Shown here: positions 1 to 7,382 of the stretch, piece by piece
Layout: each line of letters starts with the position of its first letter
Numbering within the stretch: the first letter of the stretch is position 1
Assembly: GCA_035545535.1 (NCBI GenBank)
Contig: DASZYF010000003.1
Location: 1 to 12,536 of the forward strand
DNA from: DASZYF01 sp035545535
GTDB lineage: Bacteria > Actinomycetota > Actinomycetes > Mycobacteriales > CAJCIY01
Length of the DNA stretch: 12,536 nucleotides
Direction of reading: 5' to 3'
Position numbers and translations under genes: made by a program
Notes under the pieces: generated by a model
The model's input: the letters and a program-made list of their open reading frames with translations, nothing else
The model's database searches: none
Told to the model about the DNA's origin: nothing

Positions 1-2
1 CG

Positions 3-2036
3 CAGCGGGCGCTCGTCGCCCGCGCGATGGGGGTCCCCGCGCCGGCCGCGGCCGCGCCGGAAGGGCCCCCGGCCCCCGCTCCGCTCGGACCGCCGGCGGA
101 ACCGTTCGAGGTCGCGGTCTCCAACGTCCCCGTCGCCAGCATCGTCATCCCGGTGCACAACGCGCTGGAGCTGACCCAGCGCTGCCTCGGCTTCATCGCG
201 AACGACCCCGCGCTGACCCCGTTCGAGGTGATCGTCGTCGACGACGCGAGCACCGACGGCACCGCCGAGTGGCTCGCCACGGTCAAGGGCGTCAAGGTCA
301 TCACCAACGAGAGCAACCTCGGCTACACGCAGGCGGCCAACGTCGGCATCGCCGCCTCCCAGGGCGAGTACGTGGTCCTGCTCAACAACGACACCTCCCC
401 GCTGCCCGGCTGGCTCGACGAGCTCGTCGCACTGGCCGACGGCGACGAGCGCATCGGCATCGTCGGCGCCCGCCTGCTCAACCCGGACGGCACGTTGCAG
501 GAGGCCGGGCTCACCGTCGGACGCGACGGCGCGTTCCACCGCTACGGCTCGGGCGGCGACCCGCAGCTGTCCACCTACCAGCACGTGCGCGACGTCGACG
601 CCGTGTCCGGCGCCGCGATGCTCGTCCGGCGCACGCTGCTCGACGTCACCGACGGCTTCGACGAGCGCTACGCGCCGGCGTTCTACGAGGACATCGACCT
701 CTGCTTCGCCGCGCGCGCCAACGGCTACCGCGTCGTGTACCAGCCCAAGGCCGTCGTGCCGCACGTCGGTGCCGCGACCTACGGAGAGGTCGCCTACGGG
801 CCCACCGTGCACGCGGTGCGCGGCCGCCGGGCGTTCGCGACCAAGTGGGTCGACGAGCTCGCGTCCCAGCCCGACGTCCCCGTCGAGGAGGACCCGGCCG
901 CGCCCAGCCGCACGCGCACGCGCGACCACGGCACGCCGCCGCGCGCGCTGGTGCTCGACGTCTGCGTGCCCGCCGTCGACCGGGACAGCGGGTCCGTGCG
1001 CATGGCGGCGATGATCGACGCGCTGCTCGAGCTCGGCTACACCGTGACGTTCCGCTCGCTCGACGAGATCGTCAGCGAGCCGCACTCCACCCGACTGCGG
1101 CAACGCGGCGTCGAGGTGCTCGGCCCCGAGGTCGACTTCGACGCGCACGTTCGCTCGATGGCGCCCGACCTGAAGGTCTGCATCGTCAGTCGCCCCGCCG
1201 TTGCGCTGCGCTTCATCGAGCCGGTGCTCGCCAACGCGCCCGACACGACGATCCTGTTCGACGCGGTCGACCTGCAGTACCGGCGGCAGGAGCGCGAGGC
1301 GAACCTGTTCGACGACGCCGCGATGAAGCGCACCGCGCTGATGACGCGCGAGCTCGAGAGCACGCTCGTCCGCGGCACGCACGGCACCCTCGCGGTGAGC
1401 GAGGAGGAGGCCGAGATGGTGCGGGCGCTCGTGCCCGGCAGCCAGGCGGCGGTCTTCCCGAACATCCACGAGCTGATGCCGGCGGCGTCGCCGCGCGGAC
1501 GCCGCGGGCTGCTGTTCGTCGGCGGTTACGCGCACGCGCCCAACCGTGACGCGGCCGCGGTGCTGGCCAACGAGGTCATGCCGCTGCTGCGCCAGCGGGC
1601 GCCCGGCATGCGGCTGATGCTCGCCGGCAGCGCGCCGCCCGAGGAGGTCGAGGCGCTCGCCGCCCCGGACATCGCCGTGCCCGGGCTCATCCCGGACCTC
1701 GCGCCCGTCCTCGCGCGGCACCGCGTCTTCGTCGCGCCCCTGCGCTACGGCGCGGGCGTGAAGGGCAAGGTCGGGCAGGCGTTCGCGCACGGCATCCCGG
1801 TCGTCACCACCGCGATCGGTGCCGAAGGCATGGACATCGTCGACGGCGAGACGTTCCTGCTGGCCGAGGACGTCGCCGAGACGGTCGAGGCGGTGCTGCG
1901 GCTGCTCAGCGACGACGAGCTGTGGCTCAAGCTCTCGCGGGCCGGCCAGGCCTACGCGCGGCGCCACCACTCGGCCGCCGCGGGGCGCCGCCACCTCGAG
2001 GCCGGGCTGCGCGGCTGGGGCGTCCTCCCGCACTAG
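3..2036 (+). CDS. Bifunctional family 2 / family 4-like glycosyltransferase, 5'-partial
   Basis: This is probably a two-domain glycosyltransferase for a cell-surface polysaccharide or glycoprotein. Numbering from the ATG at 27, a Pro/Ala-rich stretch (1-27) precedes a GT2 (GT-A fold) domain at about 37-265. It shows the nucleotide-sugar motif VVDDASTDG (70-78), LLNND (118-122) and the acceptor/base motif FYEDIDLCF (219-227). A second, GT-B type domain (about 305-665) carries VFVAPLRYGAGVKGK (568-582) and AHGIPVVTT (587-595), typical of the GT4/Glyco_trans_1_4 donor site. The frame is open to the window's left edge and the ATG at 27 has no Shine-Dalgarno sequence. The low-complexity start also looks like a linker, so the true start may lie upstream, possibly with another domain. 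The acceptor and sugar are not predictable. It ends 27 nt before the next gene, which has its own promoter, and appears functionally separate from it. Confidence 0.85.
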   Translation, partial: QRALVARAMGVPAPAAAAPEGPPAPAPLGPPAEPFEVAVSNVPVASIVIPVHNALELTQRCLGFIANDPALTPFEVIVVDDASTDGTAEWLATVKGVKVITNESNLGYTQAANVGIAASQGEYVVLLNNDTSPLPGWLDELVALADGDERIGIVGARLLNPDGTLQEAGLTVGRDGAFHRYGSGGDPQLSTYQHVRDVDAVSGAAMLVRRTLLDVTDGFDERYAPAFYEDIDLCFAARANGYRVVYQPKAVVPHVGAATYGEVAYGPTVHAVRGRRAFATKWVDELASQPDVPVEEDPAAPSRTRTRDHGTPPRALVLDVCVPAVDRDSGSVRMAAMIDALLELGYTVTFRSLDEIVSEPHSTRLRQRGVEVLGPEVDFDAHVRSMAPDLKVCIVSRPAVALRFIEPVLANAPDTTILFDAVDLQYRRQEREANLFDDAAMKRTALMTRELESTLVRGTHGTLAVSEEEAEMVRALVPGSQAAVFPNIHELMPAASPRGRRGLLFVGGYAHAPNRDAAAVLANEVMPLLRQRAPGMRLMLAGSAPPEEVEALAAPDIAVPGLIPDLAPVLARHRVFVAPLRYGAGVKGKVGQAFAHGIPVVTTAIGAEGMDIVDGETFLLAEDVAETVEAVLRLLSDDELWLKLSRAGQAYARRHHSAAAGRRHLEAGLRGWGVLPH

Positions 2037-2050
2037 GAGGGGCGCTGCCC

Positions 2051-2063
2051 TAACCTGACACGC
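2051..2063 (+). promoter_or_regulatory. Putative leaderless promoter (-10 element) of the acyl-CoA synthetase gene
   Basis: TAACCT at 2051-2056 fits the actinobacterial TANNNT -10 consensus and lies 7 nt before the GTG at 2064, the spacing expected when transcription begins on the start codon. No convincing -35 element is seen about 17 bp upstream. The only Shine-Dalgarno-like run (AGGAGGGG, 2035-2042) is 21 nt from the GTG, too far to serve it. This supports leaderless translation. It is prediction only. Confidence 0.5.
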
Positions 2064-2072
2064 GTGTCAGGT
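2053..2072. promoter_or_regulatory. Perfect 20-bp palindromic operator on the start codon
   Basis: ACCTGACACGCGTGTCAGGT is identical to its reverse complement over all 20 bases. It overlaps the -10 element and the GTG start at 2064, so a bound dimer would block RNA polymerase. Size and symmetry suit a TetR-family repressor; the TetR gene at 5611 is the obvious candidate. It shares the CTG-N10-CAG outline and the GACAC/GTGTC half-sites with the palindrome at 4305-4320. It is too short and lacks a T-tract, so a terminator is unlikely. Confidence 0.65.
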
Positions 2073-3557
2073 CCGGGCGGCACCGTCGAGCACCTCGGTG
2101 CGGTGCTCGACGCGCGCGGTGCGCGCGATCCCGATCTGCTCGCGGTCATCGCCGGGGACGAGTCGGTCACCTACGGCGCGCTGGCCGCGCGGGTGCGCGG
2201 CGCGGCATCAGCCCTGCGCGCCCGCGGCCTGCAGCCGGGCGATCGCGTGATGGTCGCCGACCTCGGCGGGGTGCTGATCCTCATCGCAACGCTCGCGGTG
2301 CTGCGCGCCGGAGCGACCGCGGTCGTCGTCGACCCCAACCTCGCAGCCCCCGAGCTCGCCGCCCTCGCCGAGGGCTCCGGCCCGGTGCGCCTGGCGATCG
2401 GTGGCGCGCCGTTCGTGGACCACCTGCGCGGCGGCCTCGACGTGCCGGTGCTCGCCGACGCGGACCTCGTCGCGGCCGACGACGGCGTCGAGCCGGCCGA
2501 TCCCGACACCGCCATCGTGCTGTTCACCAGCGGCACGACCGGCCGGCCCAAGCCCATCGCGATGAGCGCCGACGTCGTGCGCACCCGTCTCGCCCCGTAC
2601 GCCGACTCGCCCGACCCGCACGTGCGGATGCTCTGCACGCCCGTGTTCCACATCGGCGGCCTCATCGGTGCGCTGGTGAGCCTCGTCGGGGGGCACACGC
2701 TGGTCGTGCAGCGGCGCTTCGAAGCCGGGGAGTGGCTGCGGCTCGTCGAGCAGCACCAGGTGCGGCAGATGTTCCTCGTGCCCGCGATGCTGCGGAAGAT
2801 CCTCGACCATCCGGACTTCGCGACGCGTGATCACACGTCGCTGACGATGCTCACCTACGGCGCCGCGCCGATGCCGCCGCAGCTCATCGCGCGGGCGCTC
2901 GACGAGATGCCGACCGTCGGGTTCGCCAACACGTGGGGGCAGACCGAGACGCTCGGCGGCATCACGATCCTCAGCCCGGAGGACCACCGCCACCCGGTGC
3001 GCCGCCACTCGGTGGGCCAGGCCGTCCCGGGCGTGCAGATGCGCGTGCTCGACCCGGCCACCGGCGCCGAGCTGCCCGCCGGCGCGGTCGGTGAGCTGCA
3101 GACGCTGTCGTCGCAGAACGTGACCGCAGGGTGGCACGGCACCGGCGACCTCGGCCACATCGACGAGGACGGCTACGTCTACGTCTCGGGCCGCTTGTCC
3201 GACGTCATCAACCGCGGTGGCGAGAAAGTCGGGCCGGTCGAGGTGGAGGACGTCCTGCGCGCGCACCCGCAGGTCGACGACGTCGCCGTGGTCGGTGTGC
3301 CCGACGACGTGCTCGGCCAGCGGATCGGAGCGGCCGTCGTCGCTCGGCGCCGGGAGCCTGCGAGCGGGCCGCATGAGCACAGCGGTGAGCTCGATGCCAC
3401 TGCGCTGCAGCAGTGGTGCGAGGGCAAGGTCGCGCGCTTCAAGACCCCGGAGCGCGTCGTGCTGGTCGACGCCATCCCGTACAGCCAGCTGGGCAAGGTC
3501 GACCGCAAGGCGGTCCTACGGATGATCCAGGAGATCGAGAGCGGGGAGACGTCCTGA
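2064..3557 (+). CDS. Class I acyl-CoA synthetase-like adenylating enzyme (ANL superfamily)
   Basis: This 497-aa protein probably activates a carboxylic acid with ATP and transfers it to CoA. It shows the P-loop TSGTTGRPKP (155-164), the A5 motif WGQTE (291-295), TGDLG (360-364), the hinge-region SGRLSDVINRGGEKVG (375-390) and the C-terminal lysine in LGKVDRK (476-482; K478). The substrate is unknown. Two oddities stand out: the P-loop ends PKP instead of the usual PKG, and the stretch before TGD is short (QNVTAGWHGTGD). The usual GY...T...F...GW segment between the two beta-hairpins is almost absent, which explains part of its small size. The GTG at 2064 fits a leaderless start. Its stop overlaps the next ATG by 1 nt (TGATG), so the two genes form one unit. 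CoA ligase is the default call; another ANL role cannot be excluded. Confidence 0.85.
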   Translation: MSGPGGTVEHLGAVLDARGARDPDLLAVIAGDESVTYGALAARVRGAASALRARGLQPGDRVMVADLGGVLILIATLAVLRAGATAVVVDPNLAAPELAALAEGSGPVRLAIGGAPFVDHLRGGLDVPVLADADLVAADDGVEPADPDTAIVLFTSGTTGRPKPIAMSADVVRTRLAPYADSPDPHVRMLCTPVFHIGGLIGALVSLVGGHTLVVQRRFEAGEWLRLVEQHQVRQMFLVPAMLRKILDHPDFATRDHTSLTMLTYGAAPMPPQLIARALDEMPTVGFANTWGQTETLGGITILSPEDHRHPVRRHSVGQAVPGVQMRVLDPATGAELPAGAVGELQTLSSQNVTAGWHGTGDLGHIDEDGYVYVSGRLSDVINRGGEKVGPVEVEDVLRAHPQVDDVAVVGVPDDVLGQRIGAAVVARRREPASGPHEHSGELDATALQQWCEGKVARFKTPERVVLVDAIPYSQLGKVDRKAVLRMIQEIESGETS

Positions 3558-4261
3558 TGCTGTTCGTGCACGAGTACCACTGGGTGAAGGGCCGCCAGGA
3601 GCTCGACTTCGAGGCGGCGTTCCGCGACCTCTGGATGCCGATGCTCGGCAAGGAGGACGACGCCCGCCTCCTCTACTACTGCCACCACACGCACGGCACC
3701 GGACCGGCCTACGGCGTGCTCACGCTGACCGCGGTGAAGGACGGCGCGGCGTGGGAGCGGCTCGTCACGCGCATGCAGCGCGGCGACCTCGCGCAGCACG
3801 TCGCCGACCTCGACGAGATGCGGCACCGCGTCGACCAGAAGACGATCATCCCGGTGACGTGGGCGCCGATGCAGGAGATCGACTTCGCCGCCGTGCCGAC
3901 CACGCCGCAGCAGCACGAGCCCACCATCTTCATGGAGGACACCGGCTGGCCGCACGCGCCGCTGGCCGACTACATCAGGTTCTGGGACGAGGGCTACTAC
4001 CAGCCCATGGAGAAGCGCCCGAGGTCGGAGCGGCTGCTCGACATCCAGATGGTGTTCCAGCCGGCCTACGGCGCCGGCCGCCGCAAGGAAGCGATCCTGT
4101 GGCAGAAGGTGCTCGACCACGACCGGCTGCTCAACCTGCTGCTGCACGAATCCGACCCGGAGCTGCTCAAGCCAGGGGCGTTCATGCACGAGGCGCTGCA
4201 GTTCCGCGACACGTGGGAGTCCCGCCTGCTCCGCACCGCCTCCTGGTCGCCGCTCCACTGA
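3557..4261 (+). CDS. Unknown protein with two similar halves, possibly a tandem alpha/beta-barrel (ferredoxin-like) protein
   Basis: I do not recognise this 234-aa protein as a named family. The ATG at 3557 overlaps the upstream stop (TGATG) and has GGGGAG at 3543-3548, 8 nt away. The in-frame sequence upstream of this ATG lies inside the preceding gene. The two halves look like copies: RLLYYCHHTHGTGPAYGVLT (37-56) corresponds to RLLDIQMVFQPAYGAGRRKE (159-178), each followed by a W(E/Q)-x2-(V/L) helix. RHRVDQKTIIPVTWAP (89-104) corresponds to RDTWESRLLRTASWSP (217-232) at the ends. The strand-helix-strand pattern recalls duplicated dimeric alpha/beta-barrel proteins (NIPSNAP/EthD-like), but this is a guess. 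There is no signal peptide or membrane segment, so it is probably cytosolic. Co-transcription with an acyl-CoA synthetase suggests a role with the same substrate. Confidence 0.75.
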   Translation: MLFVHEYHWVKGRQELDFEAAFRDLWMPMLGKEDDARLLYYCHHTHGTGPAYGVLTLTAVKDGAAWERLVTRMQRGDLAQHVADLDEMRHRVDQKTIIPVTWAPMQEIDFAAVPTTPQQHEPTIFMEDTGWPHAPLADYIRFWDEGYYQPMEKRPRSERLLDIQMVFQPAYGAGRRKEAILWQKVLDHDRLLNLLLHESDPELLKPGAFMHEALQFRDTWESRLLRTASWSPLH

Positions 4262-4275
4262 CCCCGGGCGGGGGC

Positions 4276-4304
4276 TTGCCACGCCCATCGGCCGGGACTA
4301 GCGT
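4276..4304 (+). promoter_or_regulatory. Promoter of the P450 operon (-35 TTGCCA, 17-bp spacer, -10 TAGCGT)
   Basis: TTGCCA (4276-4281) differs from the consensus -35 at one base, and TAGCGT (4299-4304) fits TANNNT. The spacer is exactly 17 bp. The GTG start at 4313 lies 8 nt after the -10, so the transcript would begin at or next to the start codon (leaderless). No Shine-Dalgarno sequence precedes the GTG. This is the main promoter visible for the genes from 4313 to the window end. Confidence 0.65.
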
Positions 4305-4320
4305 CTGGACACGTGTCCAG
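4305..4320. promoter_or_regulatory. Perfect 16-bp palindromic operator on the start codon
   Basis: CTGGACACGTGTCCAG is a perfect inverted repeat directly after the -10 element, covering the predicted transcription start and the GTG at 4313. Its position mirrors the palindrome at 2053-2072 exactly in logic: -10 element, then operator over the GTG. The TetR gene at 5611 is the second gene of this operon, so autorepression is the likely outcome. The centre-to-half-site spacing differs by 2 bp from the other palindrome if GACAC is aligned, but the outer CTG/CAG spacing is the same. Confidence 0.65.
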
Positions 4321-5614
4321 CGGTGACCTGCTCGAGGACTACCGCGGCGCGTACGAGCCCGGCCTGCACCTCGGCCGGCTCTCCCGCGACCTCCTGGCCC
4401 GGCTCGGGCGGGAGTGGCTGCTGCACGGCCACCTGATGGACCGCATCGGCGTGCCGATGGTGCTGCAGCACGGCACCAAGGAGGACGCCGAGCAGATCGC
4501 CATCGAGGAGTGGATGTCCGCCAGCCCGGTCTACTCCCGGCGGATGCAGCGGGCGATGGGGTTCACCGGGACGACCGTCGACACGATCCTCAAGAACCTG
4601 CAGCTCGACATCGGCGCGCCGCACCAGTTCCTCGACTTCCGGCTGCGGCTCATCGACGACGACCACGCCGAGTTCCACCTGCCGTACTGCGGCGCGCTCA
4701 TGGACGTCGAGCCGATGGGGGAGGAGTGGGTGCGGGGCATGTGCCACCGCATCGAAGACCCGACGTTCGACGCGACGGCGACCGCGAGCAACCCGCATGC
4801 GCAGATGCGCCCGATCCACCGCCCGCCCCGGGTGCCGGCCGACCGCGCGCCGCACTGCCAGTGGCGCATCGACATCGTCCCCGAAGCGCCTGCGGCACAG
4901 GCGCACCCGAACGAGGAGCTCGTCGCCGCGTCGCTCGCCGCGCGGCTGCCGACAGAGGTGGCGGACGCCGAGGTCGAGGACGGGGGCTGGGCCGACTACT
5001 CGGGGGCGTTCGACAGCGACTTCGAGCTCGAGGACCTCACGCACGGCGCCCAGCAGGTCGTGCTCAAGGAGGTCGCGCTGCAGAGCCACCTGCTGCTCCG
5101 CGGGTTCCTCACGTCGATGGGCCAGCGCCTCGGAGAGGAGCACGCAGCCGCGGCCGCACCGCGCATCCTCGTCGGCCTGGCCGGCCTCACCGCGCAGCGG
5201 CTGCGCGACGCGCTGGGCATCACCGAGACGAACGCGCGCGGGATCGCCAAGGTGCTGCAGCTGCACCCCGCCTTCTACCCGCGCGACTACATCGGCATCG
5301 ACGTGCGGCTGGTAGACGACGCCACGGTCCGGGTCGCCTTCCCCGACGCGCCGATCTGGGCCGAGTCGGTGCCGAAGACCTGGGCGGCCGCCCTGTCCGA
5401 CGACGGCGCCCGCGTGCTCGCCACCGTGGCCCGGGCCATCGACCCGACGGCGGACTGCGAAGCGACCGAGCCCGACACCGGCGAGCGCCTCGCGTTCACC
5501 ATCCGCACGGCAGTGCTCGCCGAGCCCGCGGCGGAGCCCATCGAGCTCGCGCTCGCCAAGATCAGCAAGGGCGCCAGCTTCGCCCTGCTGCGCCGTCGTG
5601 AGGTGCGGGTGTGA
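4313..5614 (+). CDS. Unknown 433-aa protein with full-length internal duplication
   Basis: No function is recognised. The protein is two divergent copies of one domain, about 20-190 and 248-403. Matching pairs are ILKNLQL (92-98) with IAKVLQL (311-317), RLIDD (112-116) with RLVDD (332-336), RIEDPTFDAT (146-155) with RAIDPTADCEAT (374-385), and the ending WRID (184-187) with FTIR (395-398). The N-terminal copy has PYCG (124-127) and MCHRIEDP (143-150). In the C-terminal copy C126, C144 and H145 are replaced, so only the first copy could carry an active or metal site built on them. The cysteine pattern faintly recalls ATC hydrolase-like (L-2-amino-thiazoline-4-carboxylate hydrolase) proteins, but this is weak. 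No signal or transmembrane segment is visible. It is the first gene of the P450 operon, with a leaderless GTG under a palindromic operator, and overlaps the TetR gene by GTGA. That placement suggests a function tied to the pathway. Confidence 0.8.
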   Translation: MSSGDLLEDYRGAYEPGLHLGRLSRDLLARLGREWLLHGHLMDRIGVPMVLQHGTKEDAEQIAIEEWMSASPVYSRRMQRAMGFTGTTVDTILKNLQLDIGAPHQFLDFRLRLIDDDHAEFHLPYCGALMDVEPMGEEWVRGMCHRIEDPTFDATATASNPHAQMRPIHRPPRVPADRAPHCQWRIDIVPEAPAAQAHPNEELVAASLAARLPTEVADAEVEDGGWADYSGAFDSDFELEDLTHGAQQVVLKEVALQSHLLLRGFLTSMGQRLGEEHAAAAAPRILVGLAGLTAQRLRDALGITETNARGIAKVLQLHPAFYPRDYIGIDVRLVDDATVRVAFPDAPIWAESVPKTWAAALSDDGARVLATVARAIDPTADCEATEPDTGERLAFTIRTAVLAEPAAEPIELALAKISKGASFALLRRREVRV

Positions 5615-6198
5615 CGACGGCCGCGGCGGCGCAGTCGGTCCGCCGGCACCTGACCACGCGCCAGCTCGACACGGTCGAACGGGTGCTCGAGGCCGCCGTC
5701 GACGAGGTCGCCGAGACCGGCTACGAGGGCTTCACCGTGCGCGGTGCGGCCCGCCGGGCCGGGGTCGCACCAGCGACGGCCTACACGTACTTCTCGTCCA
5801 AGGAGCACCTCATCGCCGAGGTGTTCGCACTGCGCATGCGCACGATGCCGCCGACGCGGCTCGACCGCCGCCGTCCCGCGGCCGAGCGCGTCGCCACGGT
5901 CGTGCGCGACATCGTCGGCGTCGTCGCCGACCGCCCGCAGCTCTGGGAGGCGACCACCGCGGCGCTCACCGCGAGCCAGCCCGACGTGCTGCACGTGCGC
6001 GAGCGGGTGGGGGCCGACATGCTGCAACGGCTCGTCGCCGCGCTCGGAGAGGACGCCGACCCGTCGGTGCTGACCACGCTCACGATGATGTGGGCCGGCG
6101 CGATGCTGCTCGTCGGGACCGGTCACCTGCCCTTCGACCAGCTGGCCGACCGCGTGGCCGACGCGACGCGCCTCATCGTCAAGGGGGCTCACTCGTGA
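5611..6198 (+). CDS. TetR-family transcriptional regulator
   Basis: This 195-aa protein has an N-terminal TetR DNA-binding domain (about 17-66), with helix-turn-helix GFTVRGAARRAGVAPATAYT (40-59) followed by YFSSKEHLIAEVF (60-72). The remaining helical domain would bind a ligand and dimerise. The GTG start overlaps the preceding stop (GTGA), with GAGGTG at 5600-5605. It is co-transcribed with the P450 genes rather than divergent, so it probably autoregulates through the palindrome at 4305-4320 and may also act at 2053-2072. The inducer is likely a pathway substrate or CoA ester (inference). The position just upstream of CYP123-like and CYP51 genes recalls Rv0767c of M. tuberculosis. The family is certain from sequence; target and ligand are not. 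Confidence 0.92.
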   Translation: MTTAAAAQSVRRHLTTRQLDTVERVLEAAVDEVAETGYEGFTVRGAARRAGVAPATAYTYFSSKEHLIAEVFALRMRTMPPTRLDRRRPAAERVATVVRDIVGVVADRPQLWEATTAALTASQPDVLHVRERVGADMLQRLVAALGEDADPSVLTTLTMMWAGAMLLVGTGHLPFDQLADRVADATRLIVKGAHS

Positions 6199-7382
6199 GC
6201 GCGGTCGTCTACGACCCCTACGACTACGCGGTCCACGAGGACCCGTACCCGTTCTACGCGCGGCTGCGTGACGAGGCGCCGGTGTACGAACACCCCGAGG
6301 GCGGGTTCTGGGCACTGTCGCGGCACGCCGACGTGAGTGCGGGGCTCAAGGACGTCAGGCGGCTGTCCAACCGCGACGGCGTCTCGCTCGACCCGGCCGC
6401 TTCGGGGGCGATCGCGCGCACCACGATGTCGTTCCTGGCGATGGACGCGCCGGAGCACCGGCGGCTGCGCAACCTCGTCTCGCGCGCGTTCACCTTCCGT
6501 CGGGTCGCCGCGCTCGAGCCGCGCATCCGGGAGATCACGCTCGGGCACCTGCTGCCGGCGCTCGACGAAGGAGCGTTCGACTTCATCGAACGCGTCGCCG
6601 GCACGGTGCCGATGGACGTCATCTCCGAGCTTCTGGGCGTGCCGGTCGCCGACCGCGCGGAGCTGCGCCGCCTCGCCGACCTCGTGGTGCACCGCGACGA
6701 AGGCGTGCGCGACGTGCCGCTGGCCGCGGCCGAGGCCGCGATCACGCTCATCCAGTACTACGACGGGATGATCCGCGAGCGTGAGGCCAACCCGACCGAC
6801 GACCTCACGTCGGGGCTCATCGAGGCGAACGTCGACGGCGAACGCCTCACCGGGCGCGACATCATCGCCGTCGTCTTCCTGCTCGTCGTCGCCGGCAACG
6901 AGACCACCACGAAGCTGCTCGGCAGCTGCTGGTACTGGGCGGGCCGCAACCCGGAGCAGAAGGCGAAGGCGTTCGCCGGCGGCGCCGCCGTCGAGCGGTG
7001 GGTCGAGGAGACGCTGCGCTACGACGGCTCCACGCAGATGCTCGCACGCACCGCGCTCGAGGACATCCCGCTGCACGGGCGCACCATCCCGAACGGCGCC
7101 CGCGTGCTGCTCCTGCTCGGCGCGGCCAACCGAGACCCGCGCGTGTTCCCCGAGCCCGACCGGTACGACCTCGACCGCGACAATCGCGAGCTCGTGAGCT
7201 TCGGCGCCGGGCAGCACTTCTGCCTGGGCGCTCCGCTGGCCCGCATGGAGGCGCGCGTCGTGCTCGAGGAGCTCGTCGCCCGCATCGCGGACTACGACAT
7301 CGACCTGTCCGGCGTGCGGCGCACGCACTCGATCAACGTGCGCGGCCTGTCCGCGCTCCCGACCAAGGTGGTGCCCCGGTGA
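6195..7382 (+). CDS. Cytochrome P450, CYP123-like
   Basis: This is a soluble bacterial class I P450 of 395 aa that would use ferredoxin-delivered electrons for O2-dependent hydroxylation. Visible motifs are MDAPEHRRLR (83-92), I-helix VAGNETTT (232-239; acid-alcohol pair E236/T237), the ExxR motif in EETLRYD (E272-R275) and heme loop FGAGQHFCLG (336-345; C343 is the thiolate ligand). The N-terminal DPYDYAVHEDPYPFYARLRD (7-26) and C-terminal THSINVRGLSALP (377-389) closely recall CYP123 of M. tuberculosis (Rv0766c), which also lies near cyp51; that assignment is from memory. CYP123 has no established substrate. The GTG at 6195 overlaps the TetR stop (GTGA) and has AAGGGGG at 6181-6187. P450 identity is certain, the subfamily moderately so. 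Confidence 0.93.
   Translation: MSAVVYDPYDYAVHEDPYPFYARLRDEAPVYEHPEGGFWALSRHADVSAGLKDVRRLSNRDGVSLDPAASGAIARTTMSFLAMDAPEHRRLRNLVSRAFTFRRVAALEPRIREITLGHLLPALDEGAFDFIERVAGTVPMDVISELLGVPVADRAELRRLADLVVHRDEGVRDVPLAAAEAAITLIQYYDGMIREREANPTDDLTSGLIEANVDGERLTGRDIIAVVFLLVVAGNETTTKLLGSCWYWAGRNPEQKAKAFAGGAAVERWVEETLRYDGSTQMLARTALEDIPLHGRTIPNGARVLLLLGAANRDPRVFPEPDRYDLDRDNRELVSFGAGQHFCLGAPLARMEARVVLEELVARIADYDIDLSGVRRTHSINVRGLSALPTKVVPR

Noticed and set aside
269..1549. 426-codon + strand frame inside the glycosyltransferase gene
   Set aside because: The translation is almost only Arg/Ala/Gly/Pro, the hallmark of a shifted frame in GC-rich coding DNA; the overlapping frame has true GT motifs.
2053..2072. 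Palindrome as a transcription terminator of the glycosyltransferase gene
   Set aside because: It has no loop, no T-tract, and it overlaps the next start codon and -10 element, which fits an operator better.
3413..3556. Upstream extension of the 234-aa protein to an ATG at 3413
   Set aside because: The extension lies within the 3' end of the acyl-CoA synthetase gene, is Arg/Gly-rich in shifted frame, and the ATG at 3557 has a good ribosome-binding site and the expected TGATG coupling.
5598..6194. Longer start for the CYP123-like P450, extending it through the TetR gene
   Set aside because: The added 199 codons are Arg/Ala-rich shadow sequence of the TetR gene; the GTG at 6195 gives a standard P450 N-terminus with a GTGA overlap.
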